Positions 1 through 8,279 of a stretch of 62,334 bases of DNA are shown here, piece by piece (the stretch's first letter is position 1; each line of letters starts with the position of its first letter). Below the pieces are notes generated by a model. The model was given only the letters and a program-made list of their open reading frames with translations, had not been told where the DNA came from and did no database searches. The position numbers and the translations under genes are program-made. This stretch comes from Desulfovibrio sp. Huiquan2017 (lineage in GTDB: Bacteria; Desulfobacterota; Desulfovibrionia; Desulfovibrionales; Desulfovibrionaceae): contig NZ_JAFMPN010000022.1 of the NCBI RefSeq assembly GCF_017351175.1, positions 1-62,334 of the forward strand, written 5' to 3'.

Positions 1-96
1 GGCACCGTGGTCCAGGTCATGGGCGAGATCAAGGCGGCGGGGATCGACAAGCTCGGCATCGTGGCCGAAGAGCCTAAACGAGAGAAAAACAAGTAA
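1..96 (+). CDS. tolR: TolR/ExbD-family protein, C-terminal end (partial)
   Basis: The window opens inside a coding frame that reads 31 codons and stops with TAA at 94-96. The visible tail (VVQVMGEIKAAGIDKLGIV) matches the end of ExbD/TolR periplasmic domains, where a helix on tracking units is followed by a strand reading KLGIV. TolR is an inner-membrane partner of TolQ that uses the proton gradient to drive TolA. It lies 21 bp upstream of tolA, in the usual tolQ-tolR-tolA order. TolQ and most of TolR lie outside the window. Confidence 0.8.
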   Translation, partial: GTVVQVMGEIKAAGIDKLGIVAEEPKREKNK

Positions 97-117
97 TTCT
101 CTAGAGTTGATATAGAC

Positions 118-996
118 ATGCGGCAGGGCCTTGGTTTTATTCTATCTTTTTTGTTCCACGCGGGTATATTCGCCTTCGCGCTCTATGGCGTGAACTATTC
201 GGCCCCGCGCGTGAACCTGGACCGGCCCGTGTACAATGTGGACCTCATTTCGTTGGCTCCGCCTCCGGCCGGTCCGCCGGTCAAGGTGCAGGCCGAAGCG
301 CAACCTTCGGCCGAGACCGCGGCCGTGCCCGTGGTCGAAGCGCAGCCCGAACAGGCCGAGGCCAAGCCTGTCCCCGTGGTCGAGGCCAAGCCCGAACCGG
401 AGGTCAAGGACATCAGTCCCAAGAAGGTCGAAAAGAAGACGGTGGTCAAGAAAAAGGAAGAGCCCAAACCCAAACCGGAACCGAAACCAGCGCCCAAGCC
501 GAAGCCCCAGAAAACGACCCAACAGTTGCTTGCCGAGGGCATGGCCGCAGCCAAGGCCCAGGCCAAGCGTGAAGAGGCGGCCAAGCAGAAAGCCTTGGCC
601 AGCGAACTGGCCGCTCTGAAGAAGCAGGAGGGCAGCAGCGTTTACGCTCACGGCGGACAGCCTGGTGGGCAGGAAGGCGGCCGAGAGGGCGGTTTCGTGG
701 GCGGTTCCGGTTCGGGACTGTCCGAGGTTTATGCCCTCATCGTCGGGTCGGCCATCAAGAAACACTGGCGCTACCCTGCTTTTGCAGGCGAGGCCAACCT
801 GATGGTCACCGTTGAAATCACCCTCGCGGACGACGGCAAGATTCTTTCCTCGAAGGTCTTGGAATCTTCGAATAATCCTGAATTCGACAGTTCCGCCCTT
901 CGAGCCATCAAGGAAACCGAATATGTGGAGAAGCCGCGAACCGCGCGCGACCGGCTCATCCGCATCAATTTCAACAGCCAGGAACTCTCAGAGTAA
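118..996 (+). CDS. tolA: TolA/TonB-type energy transducer
   Basis: This 292-residue protein has one N-terminal membrane segment (about residues 6-25), then a long Pro/Lys/Glu-rich stretch (about 45-130), an Ala/Lys-rich helical part (about 135-170), a Gly-rich hinge, and a C-terminal TonB/TolA-like globular domain (about 205-292). It would span the periplasm and carry energy from TolQR to the outer-membrane Pal-TolB complex, which keeps the envelope intact during division. Its position directly before tolB and pal makes TolA more likely than TonB. The low-complexity middle also gives long open frames in other phases, which are not genes. Confidence 0.88.
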   Translation: MRQGLGFILSFLFHAGIFAFALYGVNYSAPRVNLDRPVYNVDLISLAPPPAGPPVKVQAEAQPSAETAAVPVVEAQPEQAEAKPVPVVEAKPEPEVKDISPKKVEKKTVVKKKEEPKPKPEPKPAPKPKPQKTTQQLLAEGMAAAKAQAKREEAAKQKALASELAALKKQEGSSVYAHGGQPGGQEGGREGGFVGGSGSGLSEVYALIVGSAIKKHWRYPAFAGEANLMVTVEITLADDGKILSSKVLESSNNPEFDSSALRAIKETEYVEKPRTARDRLIRINFNSQELSE

Positions 997-1001
997 ACGG
1001 T

Positions 1002-2309
1002 ATGAAACGGATAACAATTCTTTTTGCAGCGTGTCTGCTCGTCTGCCTTACGGCCGCATTCGCCTCGGCCCAAGGCCCCCTGACCGTGGATATCCATGGT
1101 CCCGGCCAGCGCTTGGTCAACATAACCCTGTTGCCGCCCAAAGGGCTCGACGGCCAGCCCGTGCCCGAGGCTGCTGCCAAAGCCTTCAAGGAGTTGGTGG
1201 CCAACGACCTTGGCTACATCCCGTTTCTCAAGCTGGTTCCAGTGTCCGAACTCCTCGGCGGCGATCCGAGTCATGGCGTGACCGCCCAGGACATCGACTT
1301 CAAGCCCTTCCAGCTCGCTCGTGTGGATCTCTGCCTGACTACGGGGTGGAACGGCCAATACCTTGAAGCCCGCGTCTATGAGACTTTCAGCGGCCGCCGG
1401 GTGGTGGGCAAGGCCTACCGCGACGTGGCCGACAAGCTGCCGCTCGTGGCCGACCGGTTCTGTTCCGCTTTTCTGGAAGCCCTGACCGGCAAGAAGGGGT
1501 TCTTTGATTCGCCCATCGTCTTCGTCAAGCAGGATGGCAAGAGCAAGGAAATCTACACCGTATTGCCGCAGGGCAGAGGACTGACCAAGATTTCCGACCT
1601 GGGCGGTTTCAACCTGAGCCCGGCCTGGTCCGCCGAAGGCGACCAGATCGCCTTCACCCACATCGGCGACGATCGTCACGAACTTTGTATCTACGAAGCC
1701 AAGACGCATAAAATCCGTCGCGTAGCCAAGGGGCTGGGCGATACGGTCATCAGTCCGGTCTATGGCCCCGGCGATGTGCTCTATGCCTCCCTGAACCTCA
1801 ACGGAACCACCAATATCTACGAACTGAGCAAGTCCTACAAAGTCGGCAAGCGGTTGGCGGGCAGCCCGTACATCGACGTCTCGCCGAGTTTTGACCGGAC
1901 CGGTTCTCTGATGGCCTTCACTTCCGGCAGGGCGGGCAATCCGCATGTTTATCTCTTGGATATGAAGACCGGCCAGGTCCGGCGCGTGACCACCACGGGC
2001 AAGTACAACACCCATCCTTGCCTGAGTCCCGATGGCCGGTACGTGGCTTATACGCACCAGACTTCGGACGGCCATCGCATCTTCCTGCACGATCTTGAAA
2101 CCGGCAGGGAAAAGCAATTGACCTTCGGGCCCGGCAACGACGAATACCCGGCTTTCGGCCCGGACGGTTATTTCATCGCCTTCGCCTCCAGCCGGACCGG
2201 GACCTATCAGCTTTATTTGACCACTCGGCACGGCGACACGCCGCGGAAGATATCCACAGGCAAGGGGGCCGCTTTCGCGCCCGCTTGGGATACTTCCCTA
2301 CAGTGGTAA
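1002..2309 (+). CDS. tolB: Tol-Pal system protein TolB
   Basis: The 435-residue protein begins with a Sec signal peptide ending near ASAQG (about residue 24). An N-terminal alpha/beta domain follows (to about 170), then a WD40-like beta-propeller with repeated blades carrying SPAWSAEG, SPSFDRTG, SPDGRYVAYT and GPDGYFIAFASSRTG. The length equals that of known TolB proteins. TolB is a soluble periplasmic protein that binds Pal and is released by TolA. The start codon is 5 bp after the tolA stop, consistent with one transcript. Confidence 0.95.
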   Translation: MKRITILFAACLLVCLTAAFASAQGPLTVDIHGPGQRLVNITLLPPKGLDGQPVPEAAAKAFKELVANDLGYIPFLKLVPVSELLGGDPSHGVTAQDIDFKPFQLARVDLCLTTGWNGQYLEARVYETFSGRRVVGKAYRDVADKLPLVADRFCSAFLEALTGKKGFFDSPIVFVKQDGKSKEIYTVLPQGRGLTKISDLGGFNLSPAWSAEGDQIAFTHIGDDRHELCIYEAKTHKIRRVAKGLGDTVISPVYGPGDVLYASLNLNGTTNIYELSKSYKVGKRLAGSPYIDVSPSFDRTGSLMAFTSGRAGNPHVYLLDMKTGQVRRVTTTGKYNTHPCLSPDGRYVAYTHQTSDGHRIFLHDLETGREKQLTFGPGNDEYPAFGPDGYFIAFASSRTGTYQLYLTTRHGDTPRKISTGKGAAFAPAWDTSLQW

Positions 2310-2430
2310 ATTGTAATATGATCAGGGTTGATTTTTGTTGGGGAAAAGGTACATCGTAAAAATTGTGAAAACAGGGTGTCCTCGAAGCACTGCAAATATG
2401 GCCGGGCGACGGCTTTACCAAGGAGTGAGC

Positions 2431-2985
2431 ATGAGAATCAAATGGTATGTCGGTATGGTGGCCCTTATGGCCGTGTCTCTTCTTCTCTTTGCCGGTTGCG
2501 CAAAGAAGTCCACAACCACGGAACCGGTTCAGAGCCAGGTCGAGGTGAAGGACGATACGCAATGGACTCCGCCCAAGCAGGAAGAGCCTGTGGTGGATGA
2601 GGCTGCCCTGGCCGCTGAGGCGGAGGCCCGCGCCAAGTCCGAGGCTGTCCAGGAATTGACCAACGTGACCATCCACTTCGCCTTCAATTCTTATGATCTC
2701 AGCGACGAGTCCCGTTCCGTCCTGGCCCAGAAGGCCACCATCTTGCGTAAGTTCAGGGACGTCAACGTGGTCATCGAAGGCCACTGTGACGAACGCGGCA
2801 CCGAGGAATACAACCTCGCTCTCGGCGAGCGTCGTGCCCGCGCCGCCTACGAACACCTGGTCATCCTCGGCGTGGAGCCCGAGCGCATGAAGATTGTCAG
2901 CTATGGCGAGGAATACCCCGTCGACCCTGGCCACAACGAAACCGCTTGGGCCAAAAACCGTCGCGACGAATTCGTCATCAAATAG
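2431..2985 (+). CDS. pal: Peptidoglycan-associated lipoprotein Pal
   Basis: The start at 2431 is preceded by AAGGAGTGAGC; an in-frame ATG at 2335 lacks such a site and would bury the signal. The protein (184 residues) has a lipoprotein signal with lipobox LFAGC, an acidic linker, and a C-terminal OmpA-like peptidoglycan-binding domain. That domain contains the Pal hallmarks VVIEGHCDERGTEEYN and LGERRARAA. It anchors the outer membrane to murein and interacts with TolB. A 121-bp spacer after tolB may hold its own promoter, and a strong terminator follows it. Confidence 0.95.
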   Translation: MRIKWYVGMVALMAVSLLLFAGCAKKSTTTEPVQSQVEVKDDTQWTPPKQEEPVVDEAALAAEAEARAKSEAVQELTNVTIHFAFNSYDLSDESRSVLAQKATILRKFRDVNVVIEGHCDERGTEEYNLALGERRARAAYEHLVILGVEPERMKIVSYGEEYPVDPGHNETAWAKNRRDEFVIK

Positions 2986-3008
2986 CCCCGCGCGTGATAT
3001 TGCGAAAA

Positions 3009-3038
3009 AAACGCCGCCCCGATGGGCGGCGTTTTTTT
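3009..3038 (+). terminator. Intrinsic terminator of tol-pal operon
   Basis: A stem of ACGCCGCCC and GGGCGGCGT with a short loop is followed by seven T residues, 25 bp after the pal stop. Confidence 0.9.
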
Positions 3039-3242
3039 GTGCGTCTTCGACGGTTCGGCATCCCCGTCCCCTTGCTGACCGTTTTGTGCATTTCGCGGAT
3101 GTGTGGGGAATGTATTGGGGCAAGCGGACCGACGACCGGGGGAGGGATTCCGCCTACTCGCGTTCGCACGTCTCGCGAAGTGGCGTCAACAATTTTTGAG
3201 TGAGGCCAGGGTGGTGTACCGGTCGCCGGAAGCGTCCTTCCT

Positions 3243-3725
3243 CTAGCCCAACCTGGACAGGAGAAAAGCGATCACGTGCAGGCAGCCTAGGGCATAAAGT
3301 CCCGCCACACCATCGTCGAGCATGACGCCGAATCCGCCGGGAAAGGCGGTTTCGGCCCATTTGACGGGCCAGGGTTTGAGGATGTCGAAGATGCGGAACA
3401 GGACAAAGGCGATGGGTAGGTACCAGATGGGCAAAGAGAAGAAGAGCAGGGTGAGCCACTGGCCGAAAAGTTCGTCTGTGACCACACAGCCTGGGTCTTT
3501 TTCGTTCATGATGATCTCGGCCCGCCCGCAGGCCCATGTGCCGACGAGGAAGATGCCGAGCAGTACCGTCAAGCGCCAAGGCAGGGCGAGGCCGAGAAAA
3601 AGCCAGGGCGCGGCCACCACGGCGGCCAGTGAGCCCCAGGTGCCGGGAGCCTTGGGAAAATGGCCCACGGGGCCGAGGGTGGCCAGGGCGACGGCCAATT
3701 TGTCGAAGGGATTGGATGCGGACAT
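3243..3725 (-). CDS. pgpA: Phosphatidylglycerophosphatase A
   Basis: This 160-residue membrane protein matches the PgpA family. The N-terminal motif GPVGHFPKAPGTWGSL is followed by hydrophobic segments and the acidic motif VTDELFGQWLTLL, then FDILKPWPVKWAE and the C-terminal GGFGVMLDDGVAGLYA. PgpA removes phosphate from phosphatidylglycerol phosphate to make phosphatidylglycerol. I chose the start at 3725 because GGAG lies 9 bp upstream and the length then matches the family; an in-frame ATG at 3782 would add 19 unconserved residues. Confidence 0.92.
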   Translation of the reverse strand: MSASNPFDKLAVALATLGPVGHFPKAPGTWGSLAAVVAAPWLFLGLALPWRLTVLLGIFLVGTWACGRAEIIMNEKDPGCVVTDELFGQWLTLLFFSLPIWYLPIAFVLFRIFDILKPWPVKWAETAFPGGFGVMLDDGVAGLYALGCLHVIAFLLSRLG

Positions 3726-3952
3726 TTGGAGGCTCCGGGCTGTGTTTTTCGCCTTGATAATCGGAAACGCGACGGCAGGCAATGTTCTTGACGGATTCTC
3801 CGAACGGGAGCTACCCTTTGCACGTTGTTGCGGCCCCCTTTAGGCGACGGCCGAACAATCATAGGAGATTGTTTGCAACTTTTGTCTTTGGATCTTGTTC
3901 GTTAGTCCCGTACCGCCCGCGACCAACTGGGGCCGGGTGGGGATCAATTGGT

Positions 3953-3977
3953 TACCGCGCCCTGGTGGGCGCGGGTC
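3953..3977 (+). other. GC-rich hairpin upstream of acetyltransferase gene
   Basis: ACCGCGCCC and GGGCGCGGGT can pair around a four-base loop, 34 bp before the gene at 4011. It is followed by CTTATTGT rather than a T run, so it could be a weak terminator or a leader hairpin. The rest of 3726-4010 shows no gene. Confidence 0.35.
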
Positions 3978-4010
3978 TTATTGTACGGACTTGAACAACA
4001 GGATTCAAAA

Positions 4011-4529
4011 ATGACTATACGCTTGGAAACAGACAACGACATCGCCGCCATCCGCGCGCTCGAATACACCGCCTTTCGCCATCATCCCCAACACGCCCCC
4101 GGGGCCGAACCCACCGAGCACCTGATCGTTGACGCCCTGCGCGACTCGGGCCACCTGAGCCTGTCCCTGGTGGCCGAGGAGCGGAACCGGGTGGTGGGAC
4201 ATTTGGCCTTGTCCCCGGCCGTGCCGGGGAAGGGCGGCCAGGGCTGGTATCTTCTCGGCCCGGTGGGCGTATTGCCCGAACGGCAGGGGGCGGGCATCGG
4301 CTCGGCCCTGGTCCGCAAGGCCTTGCGGATCATGCGGGACCGGGGTGCGCACGGCGTGCTTCTGGTGGGCGACCCGGCCTTCTATGAACGATTTGGATTC
4401 CGCTCCCGGCCCGGGTTGACCATGGGCGGCGTGCCCCAGGAAAACGTCCTGGGCATTTCCCTGGACGGCACGGAACCCGAGGGCGCCGTGGTGTCTGATC
4501 CGGCCTTTTTCGTGACGGCCGGAGAGTAA
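4011..4529 (+). CDS. GNAT N-acetyltransferase, YhbS-like
   Basis: The 172-residue protein has a GNAT fold. The acetyl-CoA loop is seen in LGPVGVLPERQGAGIGSALV (about residues 83-103), and DPAFYERFGF is the typical YhbS-type C-terminal motif (about 124-134). The substrate cannot be told from sequence. The start at 4011 follows AACAGGATT and begins the conserved region at once; an upstream in-frame ATG at 3948 has no support. It is a single-gene unit with a hairpin terminator downstream and another GNAT gene next. Confidence 0.85.
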   Translation: MTIRLETDNDIAAIRALEYTAFRHHPQHAPGAEPTEHLIVDALRDSGHLSLSLVAEERNRVVGHLALSPAVPGKGGQGWYLLGPVGVLPERQGAGIGSALVRKALRIMRDRGAHGVLLVGDPAFYERFGFRSRPGLTMGGVPQENVLGISLDGTEPEGAVVSDPAFFVTAGE

Positions 4530-4550
4530 TCGTGAACCGAGGTTGAAACG

Positions 4551-4584
4551 GGGAGCGGGCCAACGGGTCCGCTCCCTTTCTCTT
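4551..4584 (+). terminator. Intrinsic terminator
   Basis: GGGAGCGG and CCGCTCCC pair around a ten-base loop and are followed by TTTCTCTTTC, 22 bp after the acetyltransferase stop. Confidence 0.75.
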
Positions 4585-4706
4585 TCAAATTCAAGGGCAC
4601 AGGATGCCGCTGTGCCGTGCCCGGTACTTGCCTGGCGCGGGAAAGACGATTAAGGTCTGCCGACCCCACTTAGTTCGGCCATGGCCGACAATCAAGGAGC
4701 AGACGC

Positions 4707-5195
4707 ATGCAGCCCGCTACTGAGCAGGACCTTCCACGGATCGTCGAAATCTACAATTCAACGGTGCCGACGCGCATCGCCACGGCCGACACCGAGCCGG
4801 TCAGCGTGGAATCACGGCGGGCCTGGTTCAACGGCCATACGCCCGGCAAGCGTCCCATCCTGGTGGAGCGGCTGGACGGCGAAGTGGCGGCCTGGGTCAG
4901 CTTCGAATCGTTCTACGGACGTCCCGCCTATGAGCGTACTACCGAAATCAGCATCTACATCGCCCCGGAACATCGGCGGCAGGGACTGGGGCGCAGGTTG
5001 CTCGCGGAGGCCCTGGGCATGGCTCCTGAGCTGGGCATCCGGACCGTAGCTGCCTACATATTTTCCCACAACGAGGGCTCCATACGGCTGTTCCGGTCCT
5101 TTGGATTCGAGGAATGGGGCAAACTGCCGGACATCGCGGAGATGGACGGCAAGCGCTACAGCCTATCCATCCTGGGCAGGCACCTTACTCCGTAG
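4707..5195 (+). CDS. GNAT N-acetyltransferase, phosphinothricin-acetyltransferase-like
   Basis: The 162-residue protein resembles the Pat/Bar/MnaT branch of GNAT enzymes. Features are IVEIYNSTVPTRIATADTEP at the N terminus, VSFESFYGRPAYERTTEISI in the middle, the acetyl-CoA loop EHRRQGLGRRLL (about 90-101), and FSHNEGSIRLFRSFGFEEWG near the C terminus. Family members acetylate phosphinothricin or methionine sulfone-type amino acids; the true substrate here is unknown. AAGGAGCAG lies just before the start. Confidence 0.85.
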   Translation: MQPATEQDLPRIVEIYNSTVPTRIATADTEPVSVESRRAWFNGHTPGKRPILVERLDGEVAAWVSFESFYGRPAYERTTEISIYIAPEHRRQGLGRRLLAEALGMAPELGIRTVAAYIFSHNEGSIRLFRSFGFEEWGKLPDIAEMDGKRYSLSILGRHLTP

Positions 5196-5282
5196 CCGGT
5201 TGGATACTCCCGGTTTTGACGGGAGCCCGGTCGATGCGTATCTTTCAGGATCGAGCCCTTTCAAATTCTATTTGGAGCGAAC

Positions 5283-5852
5283 ATGACCGGAACACCCAAA
5301 GCTGCCGGGAAAAGCAGCATCACCCATATCAATCTGGACCTCGTCCTTGACAACATCATGGTCGGTCCACGGGCCACGTACCTCGACCTCGGTTGCGGCG
5401 CGGGAAATTATACCTTGGCCCTGGCCCGTCGGTTGGGTGCGGGGTCCTTGGTCTACGCCCTGGACCTGTGGGAGGAAGGGCTCGTCGCCCTGTCGGAAGC
5501 CGCACGGGAGGAGGGGCTGGGCAACGTCGAACCCAAGGTGGCCGACCTCTCCCGGCCGCTGGACCTGGCCACCGGCTCGGTGGACGCCGCGTTCATGGCC
5601 ACGGTGCTGCATGATTTGCCGGAAGCGGCCCGCCCCGGACTCATGGAAGAGTTGAGCCGGGTGCTCGTACCCGGTGGGATTTTCGCGCTCATAGAGTTCA
5701 AGAAATTCGCACACGGACCCGGCCCGTCGTCCCCGGACAACCGCATCGGCCCGAAGGACGCCGATCGATTGACCGCGCCCCACGGATTCATCCGGGATGT
5801 GGAGGTCGATCTCGGCGAGTTTACCTATCTTGTCCGGTTTATCCGGGAATAG
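5283..5852 (+). CDS. Class I SAM-dependent methyltransferase
   Basis: In this 189-residue protein the SAM-binding motif I is YLDLGCGAGNYTLALA (about residues 35-50), followed by an acidic motif II (VYALDLWEEGL), DAAFMATVLHDLPE as motif IV, and RVLVPGGIFALIEF as motif V. It belongs to the UbiE/methyltransferase-11 type. The substrate is not identifiable. TTGGAGCGAAC precedes the ATG. It converges with the minus-strand GNAT gene, leaving only 17 bp between the stops. Confidence 0.85.
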   Translation: MTGTPKAAGKSSITHINLDLVLDNIMVGPRATYLDLGCGAGNYTLALARRLGAGSLVYALDLWEEGLVALSEAAREEGLGNVEPKVADLSRPLDLATGSVDAAFMATVLHDLPEAARPGLMEELSRVLVPGGIFALIEFKKFAHGPGPSSPDNRIGPKDADRLTAPHGFIRDVEVDLGEFTYLVRFIRE

Positions 5853-5869
5853 GGTGCGGAGACGGCCGT

Positions 5870-6292
5870 CTATTCGATGAAGCCTTTCTCGCGCATGATG
5901 TCGGGTTTGATGAACCGCGCCATGCCCGTCTTCATGCGGCTGAATCCCTGCTTCCGGTAGAAGCCTTCCTTGCCGGGGGCTGCGTAGAGGATGACATTGC
6001 ACCCGGCGACGCCTTCCAGCACGGTGTCCATGATCAGGCCCCCGAGCTTCCGTCCCTGGTATTCGGGAAGCACAGCGCAGTCGTACACGGCGGCCTGGTA
6101 CGTGCCGTCGGAAATGGCCCGACCGAAGCCGACCAGTTTGTCGCCGTCGTAGACGAAGACGACCGTGTGGCTCGCCGTAAACGCCTTGGCGTGCACCTCG
6201 GGGGCGTAATGCGCCATGCCGACCAGCTTGAGGATGTCCGCCACGATCTGCCAGTCAATGCCGGAGCAGTCTTTTTTTATCAGTAATTCCAT
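5870..6292 (-). CDS. GNAT N-acetyltransferase
   Basis: The 140-residue protein contains a GNAT core: FVYDGDKLVGFGRAISDG (about 47-64), the acetyl-CoA strand and loop CAVLPEYQGRKLGGLIMD (about 72-89), and APGKEGFYRKQGFSRM near the C terminus. The ATG directly follows the TAA of the upstream GNAT gene (TAAATG), which points to translational coupling of two acetyltransferases. The substrate is unknown. Confidence 0.85.
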   Translation of the reverse strand: MELLIKKDCSGIDWQIVADILKLVGMAHYAPEVHAKAFTASHTVVFVYDGDKLVGFGRAISDGTYQAAVYDCAVLPEYQGRKLGGLIMDTVLEGVAGCNVILYAAPGKEGFYRKQGFSRMKTGMARFIKPDIMREKGFIE

Positions 6293-6784
6293 TTATTTCT
6301 CATTGTTAGGGTGAAGGGAGACGCAGGCTTGTACAGTTCGCGATGCGGTTCCAATGTGCCTGCCGGGAAAGGTCATCAGTAGTTCCGTGTGGCCGGTGTG
6401 CGCATCCCGCCGTTCCTCCTCCGCGTGAAACCCCTGTTGCTCGTAAAAACGCACGCTGTTGCGATTTTCCGTATATACAGTGAGCTGCAAGGTGTCACGA
6501 AGTCCCTTGGCCTTTTGCAGCAGCATCGTGCCCACACCCATGTGCTGGCGGGGCGGCGAGACAAACAGGGCGGCGACCGTGTTCCCATGCAACGCCAGGA
6601 ACCCGTCGACTTCCCCGCCGTCTTCGTGGACGAGAATTTCACTGTTCGGAAGATAGAGCTTCCGCATGTCTTCGACTTTCGATTCCCAGAATTCGCTCGG
6701 AATGAAGTCGTGGGCAGCGAGGGAGGCAGCAAGCCAGATTTTGAGAACCGGGTTCATATCCTTCGGCTGGAAGGGTCTTATCAT
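6293..6784 (-). CDS. GNAT N-acetyltransferase, YjaB-like
   Basis: I place the start at 6784, giving MIRPFQPKDMNPVLKIWLAA, a typical N terminus for YjaB-type acetyltransferases. An upstream ATG at 6904 would run into the neighbouring gene. The 163-residue protein shows VDGFLALHGNTVAALFVSPP, the acetyl-CoA loop RQHMGVGTMLLQKAK, and VYTENRNSVRFYEQQGF. About 20 residues after the last conserved strand look unconserved. It is coupled to the next GNAT gene. Confidence 0.82.
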   Translation of the reverse strand: MIRPFQPKDMNPVLKIWLAASLAAHDFIPSEFWESKVEDMRKLYLPNSEILVHEDGGEVDGFLALHGNTVAALFVSPPRQHMGVGTMLLQKAKGLRDTLQLTVYTENRNSVRFYEQQGFHAEEERRDAHTGHTELLMTFPGRHIGTASRTVQACVSLHPNNEK

Positions 6785-6843
6785 GTCTTGTTCACGTCCT
6801 TTCGTGGCGTGAGCTCGGCCCGCGGGGGGCGGTTGCAGAGCCG

Positions 6844-7263
6844 CTACGGTGCGGTTGTTCGTTTTTTGACGATCTCGTTGCCGTAGGAGTTGTCTATTGA
6901 GCATAGCCAGACGCCGTCCGGGGTTTTGGTGAAGACATATGCCGCTTTGCGCTCCGTCTCGGGCAGATTCGGCGCGGATATGATCGTGTTGGCATGCACC
7001 AGAACGGTATCCCCTGCCTCCAGGATCGTCATTCCGTTCTGCTTCACCTGGAGTCCGTTCTTGAAATATTGGGAGATGGCTTCAAAAGCCTTGCTGATGG
7101 CGTCTCTCCCCTGGACGACTCGTCCCGGTTCGACCACCAGGATCGCGTCTTCGGTGTAGATGCCTTTCAGCGTATCGAAATCTTTAGCGACTATGGCTTT
7201 GTCCGCCTTTTCTATCTGGCTTTCCACGGGATGTTTTTTCAAACGGATTTCTCCTATATTCAA
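6844..7263 (-). CDS. SnoaL-like / DUF4440 family protein
   Basis: The 139-residue protein looks like an NTF2-fold SnoaL/DUF4440 protein. It has an N-terminal helix (IEKADKAIVAKDFDTLKGIY), then the strand TEDAILVVEPGRVVQGRDAI and a late VWLCSIDNSYGNEIV. Such proteins form alpha+beta barrels that bind small molecules or act as hydrolase/isomerase folds; a function cannot be assigned here. AGGAGAAATCC lies upstream of the start. It may be co-transcribed with the two GNAT genes 59 bp downstream. Confidence 0.7.
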   Translation of the reverse strand: MNIGEIRLKKHPVESQIEKADKAIVAKDFDTLKGIYTEDAILVVEPGRVVQGRDAISKAFEAISQYFKNGLQVKQNGMTILEAGDTVLVHANTIISAPNLPETERKAAYVFTKTPDGVWLCSIDNSYGNEIVKKRTTAP

Positions 7264-7304
7264 AATGGGTCGGTCTGTATTGCCGACAGGCCGTGATTGG
7301 CGTT

Positions 7305-7379
7305 TTACTTATTCATCGGGACAATGGCGCCCCGTCTGAGCAGGATTTCTGTCACCAGTGTCAAGGGTAGCCCATGACG
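7305..7379 (-). pseudogene. Decayed C-terminus of a second Maf-like protein
   Basis: On the minus strand this stretch reads GLPLTLVTEILLRRGAIVP followed by five codons and TAA. The end of the intact neighbour reads GLPLARVLEMLLDRGVVVP. The DNA is clearly diverged, so this is not a recent duplication. Upstream in the same frame (7380-7440) no Maf similarity remains, so only about 20 codons survive. It may be a relic of a former maf paralogue, or the far copy of a duplication that also carried the gene's terminator zone. Confidence 0.6.
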
Positions 7380-7486
7380 CTGAACCGGATGGAGTGGAAA
7401 AATGCAACACCTCAAGAAGTTGTGATAGGTACTTGGGGCGGGACGACGAGTCTGGGGCGGCCTGTCGTCGACCGATATTCCTTTAA

Positions 7487-8095
7487 TTACCCCTCTGGGA
7501 CAACAACACCCCGGTCCAACAGCATTTCCAGCACCCGCGCCAATGGGAGACCCACGACGTTGGTGTAGGAGCCGCGTATGGCGGTGACCAGGAAGGTGCC
7601 GATTCCCTGGATGGCGTAGGCTCCGGCCTTGTCCATGGGTTCGCCGGTCTCAATGTAGCTCATTAATTCGCCTTCGGTGGAGAGGCGCATGTCCACGTCC
7701 GTGCTTACGGATTCGGACAGGATTTTGCCGTCGGGCAAGACCACGCAAAAGCCGGTGACGACCTGGTGAGTCGCGCCCGACAGGGTCGTCAGCATGTCCA
7801 AGGCGTCGAGCTTGGACTGCGGCTTGCCCATTATCCGTTCACCCAGGACCACTGCGGTGTCCGCGCCGAGGATCGTCGCGCCCCTGAATCGCGTAGCCAC
7901 GTCCAGAGTCTTGAGTTCAGCCATGCGCAGGACGTAGGCGGCGGGCGTCTCTCCCGCTTCGGGCGCAGGCTCTTCAAGCCGGCTCGGGTGCACGTCGAAG
8001 GTCAGCCCGAGGTCTGACAACAGTTCGCGCCGACGGGGTGAGCCCGAGGCCAGGACGATGGGGGAGCGGTTGCGGAAAGGACCGTTTTTTATCAT
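7487..8095 (-). CDS. maf: Maf family nucleoside triphosphate pyrophosphatase
   Basis: The 202-residue protein starts PIVLASGSPRRRELLSDLGL, the Maf signature, and continues with ILGADTAVVLGERIMGKP (the catalytic Asp region) and GAYAIQGIGTFLVTAIRGSY. Maf/YhdE proteins hydrolyse dTTP, UTP or modified nucleotides and may act as house-cleaning enzymes or in division arrest. I chose the ATG at 8095, close to the conserved start; ATGs at 8113 and 8164 are possible. It diverges from the motB-like gene across about 180 bp. Confidence 0.9.
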   Translation of the reverse strand: MIKNGPFRNRSPIVLASGSPRRRELLSDLGLTFDVHPSRLEEPAPEAGETPAAYVLRMAELKTLDVATRFRGATILGADTAVVLGERIMGKPQSKLDALDMLTTLSGATHQVVTGFCVVLPDGKILSESVSTDVDMRLSTEGELMSYIETGEPMDKAGAYAIQGIGTFLVTAIRGSYTNVVGLPLARVLEMLLDRGVVVPEG

Positions 8096-8279
8096 GCCCG
8101 AAATGTTCCCCATATCCCGATCCGCGTCAACGACGGACTCTTGACGGCTTGGCCGCCTTTGCACTGATTTGACCGTTCACGAACCGACAGTATCCACAGC
8201 TTTTGTCGTCATTCCCAGTAATTGCATCCATGGCAGGATTCTTGCTGCATATCGTGCGCGCGAAAACGCAGGAGCGACA

